A stretch of 64,000 nt of DNA from Sphingobium sp. CAP-1 (GTDB taxonomy: Bacteria > Pseudomonadota > Alphaproteobacteria > Sphingomonadales > Sphingomonadaceae). Both the position numbers and the translations under genes were made by a program. The stretch lies in NCBI RefSeq assembly GCF_009720145.1, contig NZ_CP046252.1, forward strand, positions 1,302,001 through 1,366,000. Direction: 5' to 3'. The notes under the pieces are model-generated. The model made no database searches. It was not told the DNA's origin and saw only the letters and a program-made list of their open reading frames with translations. The stretch's first letter is position 1, and the number at the start of each line of letters is the position of its first letter. Positions 59,179 to 64,000 of this stretch are shown piece by piece.

Positions 59179-59606
59179 GCGATGCAGTCCATAGCCACGA
59201 CCATCATGATGACCATCATGACGAAGGCGCGCATGGCAGCTTCGGCAGCTATATGATCGGCTTCGGCCTTTCGGTGATCCTGACCGCCATCCCCTTCTGG
59301 CTGGTGATGACCGGCGCGCTGGGCGATCCGAAGCTGACCGGCATCGTCATCGTCGCCTTCGCGGCGGTGCAGGTGGTCGTCCACATGATCTACTTCCTGC
59401 ACATGAACACCCGCGTCGAAGGCGGCTGGTCCTTCATGGCGATGGCGCTGACGCTGGTCCTGGTGGTCATCGTCCTCGCCGGCTCCACCTGGGTCATGTA
59501 TCATATGAACAATAATATGATGCCTCATGCCGCCATGGATATGACCGGCGAAATGAGCGTCGGGCACGACATGTCGACCATGGCGAACATGAGCGAAATG
59601 CCGTGA
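59175..59606 (+). CDS. cyoD: cytochrome bo3 quinol oxidase subunit IV with Met/His-rich tail
   Basis: 143 aa from a GTG at 59175 that overlaps cyoC. Three membrane helices (about residues 25-110) match CyoD (SYMIGFGLSVILTAIPFWLV, MIYFLHMNTRVEGGWSFMAM). The N-terminus is His/Asp-rich (HSHDHHDDHHDEGAHG) and the last 37 residues are Met/His-rich (MNNNMMPHAAMDMTGEMS ...), longer than the usual CyoD end. Such a Met/His pattern could bind copper. The stop overlaps the SURF1 start. Confidence 0.92.
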   Translation: MSDAVHSHDHHDDHHDEGAHGSFGSYMIGFGLSVILTAIPFWLVMTGALGDPKLTGIVIVAFAAVQVVVHMIYFLHMNTRVEGGWSFMAMALTLVLVVIVLAGSTWVMYHMNNNMMPHAAMDMTGEMSVGHDMSTMANMSEMP

Positions 59607-60322
59607 CAACGGCGAACACCGGGGGGCGTGGCAAACGCCCCCCGGCCTTTATGATCGGCCTGACGCTGATCGCCCTGATCCTGATTTCCGGCTTTGGCGC
59701 GCTCGGCGCATGGCAGGTCCAGCGCCTTGGCTGGAAGCGCGACCTGATCGCCCGCGTCGACGCCCGCGTCCACGCCGCCCCGGTCCCCGCACCCGCCGTC
59801 GCCAGCAAAGCCGACGAATATCGCCGCGTCACCCTGTCCGGCACCTTCCTGCACGACAAGGCCGCCCTGACGCAGGCCGTCACCGTGCGCGGCCCCGGAT
59901 TCTGGGTCATGACGCCGCTGCGCCGCGACGATGGCGCCATCACCCTCATCAACCGCGGCTTCGTGCCGAGCCGCACCGCCGCCTACGACCGGCCGCAAGG
60001 CGACGTGCGGATCACCGGCCTGTTGCGCCTGACCGAACCGGATGGCGGCTTCCTGCGCAGCAACGATCCCGCCGCAGATCGCTGGCATTCGCGCGATGTC
60101 GCTGCCATTGCCAGGGCGCGCGGCCTTGGCCCCGTCCGTCCCTATTTCATCGACGCGCAACGCGGCCCCTCCCCCGCCGCCCTGCCGGTCGGCGGGCTGA
60201 CCGTGATTTCCTTCCCCAACAATCATCTCCAATATGCGATCACCTGGTTCGCGCTGGCGGCGATGACGGTGGGCGCCTATATTCTGGTCATGCGCCAGAC
60301 CGGAAAAGATCGCGGCGAATGA
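59603..60322 (+). CDS. SURF1 family oxidase-assembly protein
   Basis: 239 aa. SURF1 topology: N-terminal helix (AFMIGLTLIALILISGFGAL), periplasmic domain (LGAWQVQRLGWKRDLIARVD, GPGFWVMTPLRRDDGAI, INRGFVPS) and C-terminal helix (YAITWFALAAMTVGAYILVM). It helps insert the high-spin haem into oxidase subunit I. Paracoccus denitrificans has an oxidase-specific Surf1 (Surf1q) encoded with its quinol oxidase; the position here, overlapping cyoD by 4 bp, suggests the same role. Confidence 0.93.
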   Translation: MTTANTGGRGKRPPAFMIGLTLIALILISGFGALGAWQVQRLGWKRDLIARVDARVHAAPVPAPAVASKADEYRRVTLSGTFLHDKAALTQAVTVRGPGFWVMTPLRRDDGAITLINRGFVPSRTAAYDRPQGDVRITGLLRLTEPDGGFLRSNDPAADRWHSRDVAAIARARGLGPVRPYFIDAQRGPSPAALPVGGLTVISFPNNHLQYAITWFALAAMTVGAYILVMRQTGKDRGE

Positions 60323-61644
60323 CCGCGCCCGTCGCCAGGCGCATCCGCTGGCTGCCCGGCCAGTGGCCCGCGGACGCCGCAGGACGGCGGAACATGGCGC
60401 TGCTGGTGCAATTGCGCTGGATCGCCATCGCCGGGCAGATCGCGACGATCCTGTTCGTCGAGTTCGCCATGGGCATCCATCTGCCGCTGTCGTCCATGCT
60501 GGTGGTGCCCTGCATCGCGGTGCTGATGAACGCAGGCAGCCTGATGGTGCTGCGCCGCCGCACCGACATCACCCATGCCGAACTGTTCCTGTCGCTGTTG
60601 TTCGACGTGCTGGCGCTGACGACGCAGCTGTACCTGAGCGGCGGCGCGACCAATCCCTTCCTCTCGCTCTATCTGGTGCAGGTGGCGCTGGGCGCGGTGC
60701 TGCTGCATCGCTGGAGCGTCTGGGGCATCGTCGCCGCGTCGTCGCTGTGCGCGGCGATGCTGACCTTCGCCTATCGCCCGCTCGACCTGAGCGACCGGCT
60801 GGAAGGGCATTTGTTCGACCTGCACATTATCGGCACCTGGATCTGCCTCGTCATGATCGCGGTGCTGCTGGTGCTGTTCATGACGCGGATGACGCACAAT
60901 TTGCAACAGCGCGATTCCTATCTCGCCCGGCTGCGGCAGCAGGCGGTGGAGGAGGAGCATATCGTGCGCATGGGCCTGCTGGCGTCGGGCGCGGCGCATG
61001 AACTGGGCACGCCCCTCGCCCAGCTTGCCGTGGTGCTGGGCGACTGGCGGCACATGCCGCAGATCCGCAAACATCCCGCGCTGGTCGAGGAAGTGGAGGA
61101 AATGGAAGCGGCGGTGAAGCGGTGCAAATCGATCCTGACCGGCATATTGATGTCGGCGGGCGAAGCGCGTGGCGAAGCCCCCGAAGCGACCGACGTGCGC
61201 AGCTTCATCGAGATTATCGCCCGCGACTGGCGCGCCGCCAATCCGGGAATGCCGCTGCGCAGCGATTTCGGCCCGCACGACTATCCCCGCATCGTCGCCG
61301 ACCCGGTGATCCGCCAGGCCGTGACCAACCTGCTGGACAATGCGCGTGAAGCGGGCGCAACCTATATCAACATGATGGTCAGCCGCGACAGCCAGTGGCT
61401 GCACATCGCGGTGCGCGACAATGGCCGGGGGTTCAGCCCGGAGATGCTGGCCGATTTCGGTAAACCCTATCGGTCGAGCAAAGGCCGGCAGGGCGGCGGG
61501 CTTGGCCTGTTCCTGGTGGTCAATGTCGTGCGCAAGCTGGGCGGGCGGGTCGACGCCAGCAATGGCGCCGATGGCGGCGCGATGGTGCTGCTGCGCCTGC
61601 CCTTCGCGACGCTGGCGCTGGAGGAGGAGACGCATGACGACTGA
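60319..61644 (+). CDS. regB: RegB/PrrB/ActS-type redox-sensing histidine kinase
   Basis: 441 aa. Six membrane helices lie at about residues 25-190. The quinone-binding signature reads LSGGATNPFLSLY (GGxxNPF). The H-box is GAAHELGTPLAQLAV; an invariant-type Cys in AVKRCKSIL lies 42 residues after the His, matching the redox-active Cys of RegB closely. Kinase blocks follow: LLDNAREAGATY, VRDNGRGFSPEML and GGGLGLFLVVNVV. It senses the quinone pool and thiol state and phosphorylates RegA. ATGA overlap with SURF1 and 11-bp overlap with regA. Confidence 0.93.
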   Translation: MTAPVARRIRWLPGQWPADAAGRRNMALLVQLRWIAIAGQIATILFVEFAMGIHLPLSSMLVVPCIAVLMNAGSLMVLRRRTDITHAELFLSLLFDVLALTTQLYLSGGATNPFLSLYLVQVALGAVLLHRWSVWGIVAASSLCAAMLTFAYRPLDLSDRLEGHLFDLHIIGTWICLVMIAVLLVLFMTRMTHNLQQRDSYLARLRQQAVEEEHIVRMGLLASGAAHELGTPLAQLAVVLGDWRHMPQIRKHPALVEEVEEMEAAVKRCKSILTGILMSAGEARGEAPEATDVRSFIEIIARDWRAANPGMPLRSDFGPHDYPRIVADPVIRQAVTNLLDNAREAGATYINMMVSRDSQWLHIAVRDNGRGFSPEMLADFGKPYRSSKGRQGGGLGLFLVVNVVRKLGGRVDASNGADGGAMVLLRLPFATLALEEETHDD

Positions 61645-62167
61645 CCGGCAGCTTCTGATCGTCGAGGATGACGAGGCGTTCGCAAGAACGCTGAAACGCT
61701 CGTTCGAACGGCGCGGTTATGATGTGCTGCTGGCCGACAGTCTGGAAGGCGTGACCGCCGTGCTGGCCGCCAACCGGCCGGGCTTTGCGGTGGTCGACCT
61801 GAAACTGGGGCCGCAATCGGGCCTCGCCTGCGTGGCCGCGCTGCACACCCATGATCCGGCCATGCTGATCGTGGTGCTGACCGGCTTCGCCAGCATCGCC
61901 ACGGCGGTCGAGGCGATCAAGCTGGGCGCGACCAACTATCTGGCCAAACCGTCCAACACCGACGATATCGAAGCCGCCTTCGCCCGCTCCGGCGGCAATC
62001 CCGAAACCCCGCTGGCGCCGCGCCCGACATCGATCAAGACGCTGGAATGGGAACATATCCATGAAGTGCTGAAGGACAGCGACTTCAACATCTCCGAAGC
62101 CGCGCGACGGCTGGGGATGCATCGCCGCACGCTCGCAAGGAAGCTGGCCAAACGGCAGGTCGGTTAA
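61634..62167 (+). CDS. regA: RegA/PrrA/ActR-type response regulator
   Basis: 177 aa. Receiver domain with acidic pocket in LLIVEDDEAFARTL and phospho-Asp in FAVVDLKLGPQSGL, switch Thr in VVLTGFASIATAVEAI and Lys in NYLAKPSN. A Pro-containing linker leads to a Fis-type HTH ending NISEAARRLGMHRRTLARKL, the near-invariant RegA recognition helix. It controls respiratory and redox genes; cyo is a likely target. It is the last gene before the integrated element. Confidence 0.94.
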   Translation: MTTDRQLLIVEDDEAFARTLKRSFERRGYDVLLADSLEGVTAVLAANRPGFAVVDLKLGPQSGLACVAALHTHDPAMLIVVLTGFASIATAVEAIKLGATNYLAKPSNTDDIEAAFARSGGNPETPLAPRPTSIKTLEWEHIHEVLKDSDFNISEAARRLGMHRRTLARKLAKRQVG

Positions 62168-62233
62168 GCGGGAAAACAGGCCACGCAGTCGAGGCGCCTG
62201 TCTGGATGAGGGGGGAACCGCGAAGTGGCCAGG

Positions 62234-62258
62234 AAATGGCAAGTTTTAGCCATTTTTA
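62234..62258 (+). terminator. intrinsic terminator after regA
   Basis: AAATGGC (62234-62240) pairs with GCCATTT (62249-62255), loop of 8 nt, followed by T residues. Confidence 0.7.
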
Positions 62259-62276
62259 TAGATATCATTCTCCACG

Positions 62277-62298
62277 ATACCCCCAATCATACCCCCAA
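62277..62298. repeat. direct repeat ATACCCCCAA near element edge (candidate integrase arm sites)
   Basis: ATACCCCCAA occurs at 62277-62286 and 62289-62298, with a 12-bp period. It lies between regA and the integrase stop, where the attachment region is expected. Short direct repeats of this type often flank island integrases as arm-type sites; that is inference. The rest of 62168-62429 shows no gene apart from the regA terminator. Confidence 0.45.
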
Positions 62299-62429
62299 AT
62301 GCGCTGACTAGGAGCGAACCGGGGCGGTCAGATCGCGGTCAAATAGCAATCACAAATGGCGGTTCCATGATCTGGCCGCAGGCTTCCGATGCTTTCACGC
62401 GAAATGCGTTCATGTTGCCAGACTTGTTT

Positions 62430-63554
62430 TCACGTTGGCCCTTCATCCGGCAAGTTCGCCATGGCAGCCAGAATTTTAGCCACCAAGTTCGGATCAACCG
62501 CAGTCGCAACCTTGCCCGACCCGCTCTTTGCGCCCGTCATGCCCCGGATCAATTCCGCCTGCCGGTGCGGGGCAACGGCGCCATAGCTGGTAAAAGTCGT
62601 CAACACCCTGTCATGGCCCAGATTCTGCGACCATGCCTTGAATTGCTCTGCCGTGGTGCAAACCTGTTCGCCAAACTGCACAAGGGTATCGCGCAGCGAA
62701 TGCGGGTTGAAATAGGGCAGCCCAGCCGCTTCGAATGCCTTGCGGAAAATATCCCTTATCGGCCCCGCTCCCTGCCAGCACTCGCCCCTGCGTAGGCCAA
62801 TCGGCGCAAAGTCGCCATTCTCGCCACGTCCGATTTGCGTCGGCGGAAAGAGAGGATCGTCATCGCTCCAAAGCAAGACGCGGCGCAGATAGTCGCACCA
62901 GTCCCGCACAATCGCCAAGGCTTCGCCGCCTACCGGGAAAAACCATGTGGGGAAGGTCTTGCTGGCCTTGGTCTTAACATCGCGCGCGTCCTGATCGACG
63001 CGGCCTTGCACCAGATCGATGTGTTTCAGCCGGAACGACGCCAGCGCCCCATCTCGCGCGCCCGTCAGTAGGGCAAAGGCCACTAGCGCCCGGTTGCGCA
63101 GTTCCATCACAGTTTCCGTAGGCATGACAGCGATAACATGGTGGACCTGCTCCAGCGAAGGGAATGTCTTGTGTCGCGACGCCTTGGCAATCCGCACGTC
63201 CTTTTCAGCCAAGTTGAAATAGTCTGCATCGCCATAGGACAGACGGGACTTGTAACCGGGCTGCCCCGCCAGCCAGACGAAGAACGCGCGCAAGGCTGTC
63301 AGGATGGAATTGACCGTTGCCCGGCTCAGCGGCTTGCCGGTGCGGATCGCCAGTTGCTTGTCCAGCTTGTGTTTGAAGGCGACAGCCTGCGCCCGGTGAA
63401 AGGTCTTGAAGTCCTTGTGCCCGTTCGCCTCCTCAAAGCGCGCCAGCGCCTTGGCGACGGCATCGATCGATCCTTCATCCCGACGCTGCGCTTCTTTCAG
63501 ATAAATGAAATATTCCCGCTTGATTCGGGCGTTGGCGGCGTTGTGCTTTGCCAT
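62430..63554 (-). CDS. tyrosine recombinase / site-specific integrase
   Basis: 374 aa. N-terminal SAM-like DNA-binding domain (about residues 15-105, with KPLSRATVNSILTALRAFFV) and catalytic domain (about 130-345). Catalytic residues: Arg in LLTGARDGALASF, Lys in VKTKASKTFP, His and Arg in FNPHSLRDTLVQF, His in QNLGHDRVLTTF and Tyr in TSYGAVAPH. It integrates or excises the element that begins here. Its own stop faces the attachment side. The next gene upstream is 6 bp away and reads the same way. Confidence 0.94.
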   Translation of the reverse strand: MAKHNAANARIKREYFIYLKEAQRRDEGSIDAVAKALARFEEANGHKDFKTFHRAQAVAFKHKLDKQLAIRTGKPLSRATVNSILTALRAFFVWLAGQPGYKSRLSYGDADYFNLAEKDVRIAKASRHKTFPSLEQVHHVIAVMPTETVMELRNRALVAFALLTGARDGALASFRLKHIDLVQGRVDQDARDVKTKASKTFPTWFFPVGGEALAIVRDWCDYLRRVLLWSDDDPLFPPTQIGRGENGDFAPIGLRRGECWQGAGPIRDIFRKAFEAAGLPYFNPHSLRDTLVQFGEQVCTTAEQFKAWSQNLGHDRVLTTFTSYGAVAPHRQAELIRGMTGAKSGSGKVATAVDPNLVAKILAAMANLPDEGPT

Positions 63555-63560
63555 GGTTTA

Positions 63561-64000
63561 TTACTCCTTTAGATTGTCACAATTCAGGGAAGGTTCGGTG
63601 CGCTCACATAGGCGTGGGTCCGCCTCCCTGATTTGGACGTCCAGATTGGGCATGAGCGCGGGGATGGCGGCCAGCCGGGTGCGTCGGTGCATCATCGTGC
63701 CGCAGGCTTCGCATATGGCGCGCAGGTTGCCCGTAGTGGCATTCTGGCGGGTTGCTTCGACCATTCCCATGGCGGGCGGGCGCGGCTGACGGCATTTGAC
63801 GCAATAGAGCGTTCCGGGCGGACAGGGCCGCTTGCGGCTGGCGTTGCGCTTGGCAAGGAAGGCCCGAACGGTCGCGCCGTCAAACAGGATCGGGCGGCCA
63901 TTGCTGACCGGCTCCAGCCCATTGGCCTGCCAGTGCCGCACGGTGTTTTTGTGGACGCCGCAACAGGTGGCCAATTCCGCCGCACTGTAAAAACGGTGCT
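63561..64000 (-). CDS. HTH/zinc-ribbon protein paired with the integrase, 5' end outside window
   Basis: The frame is open to the window edge; the visible part begins HRFYSAAELATCCGVHKNTV, a MerR/excisionase-like helix-turn-helix with RHWQANGLEPVSNGRPILFD as wing. A four-Cys zinc ribbon follows (YCVKCRQPR ... ICEACGT). The protein ends about 45 residues later. Only 6 bp separate its stop from the integrase start, so they are coupled and it may act as a directionality factor or target-site binding partner. The function is inference; no close family is named here. Confidence 0.75.
   Translation of the reverse strand, partial: HRFYSAAELATCCGVHKNTVRHWQANGLEPVSNGRPILFDGATVRAFLAKRNASRKRPCPPGTLYCVKCRQPRPPAMGMVEATRQNATTGNLRAICEACGTMMHRRTRLAAIPALMPNLDVQIREADPRLCERTEPSLNCDNLKE

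Noticed and set aside
62367..62795. Plus-strand frame over the integrase 3' end
   Set aside because: Antisense to a recombinase with all catalytic residues; no domain.
1..64000. CRISPR array, rRNA operon, complete insertion sequence or prophage
   Set aside because: No regularly spaced direct repeats, no rRNA sequence and no transposase gene were found. The only mobile-element genes are at the right edge.

Overview
The window is chromosomal DNA of high GC content with dense short-spaced operons. Gene content and order point to an alphaproteobacterium of the Sphingomonadaceae (Sphingobium/Sphingomonas type): a Zymomonas-like zwf-edd-glk-eda Entner-Doudoroff operon, a TonB-dependent receptor coupled to a peptidase, a RegB/RegA (ActS/ActR) pair, a sigma-EcfG-type promoter, paired GIN-domain proteins and typical intergenic mirror repeats. 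The species assignment is inference; no rRNA is present.

Layout. 1-3144: end of a MacA-like adaptor plus split MacB ATPase and permease. 3145-4200: two small secreted proteins that share a 49-bp two-block upstream element. 4473-5756: ribosomal operon rpsF-rpsR-rplI. 5922-7577: EcfG-type promoter with two small genes, then a DUF808 membrane protein. 7680-12845: MATE pump, a small WYL-like protein, an ABC-2 exporter, a PmtA-like methyltransferase and a LysR regulator. 12967-16304 plus 20263-21042: valine/isobutyryl-CoA degradation (acyl-CoA dehydrogenase, hydrolase, mmsB, enoyl-CoA hydratase), interrupted by a TonB receptor/M19 dipeptidase operon. 21130-25825: folE with a PTR1-like reductase, MobA-like transferase, MFS_3 exporter, phosphoesterase. 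25956-29534: thiolase and FadB-like multifunctional enzyme behind a LiuR-like operator. 29698-33324: galE, YbaK, pgl, aminotransferase, tRNA-Leu(CAA). 33570-39631: czcCBA heavy-metal efflux with a His-rich small protein. 39965-44973: zwf-edd-glk-eda. 45011-55253: lipoprotein, a lower-GC HEAT-repeat gene, hemB-gamma carbonic anhydrase, VOC protein, M28 peptidase, two GIN-domain proteins, a divergent ammonium-transporter homologue, a glycosyltransferase, an MHS transporter. 55441-62167: cyoABCD-surf1-regB-regA. 62234-64000: left edge of an integrated element with a tyrosine recombinase and an HTH/zinc-ribbon partner that runs off the window.

How it fits together. pgl supplies the step missing from the zwf-edd-glk-eda operon, giving glucose to pyruvate plus glyceraldehyde-3-phosphate. 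The valine genes and the thiolase/FadB pair feed acyl-CoA oxidation. The bo3-type quinol oxidase operon carries its own Surf1 and ends in a two-component system whose kinase keeps the quinone-sensing signature, so oxidase and redox sensor are physically coupled. Two size classes of inverted repeat (core offsets of 42 and 61-62 bp) sit between genes; one copy lies inside the signal-peptide coding region of a GIN-domain protein.

Limits. All calls are by reading motifs; no database search was run. Starts were chosen by family length, Shine-Dalgarno and overlaps. No rRNA, CRISPR array or intact insertion sequence was seen.
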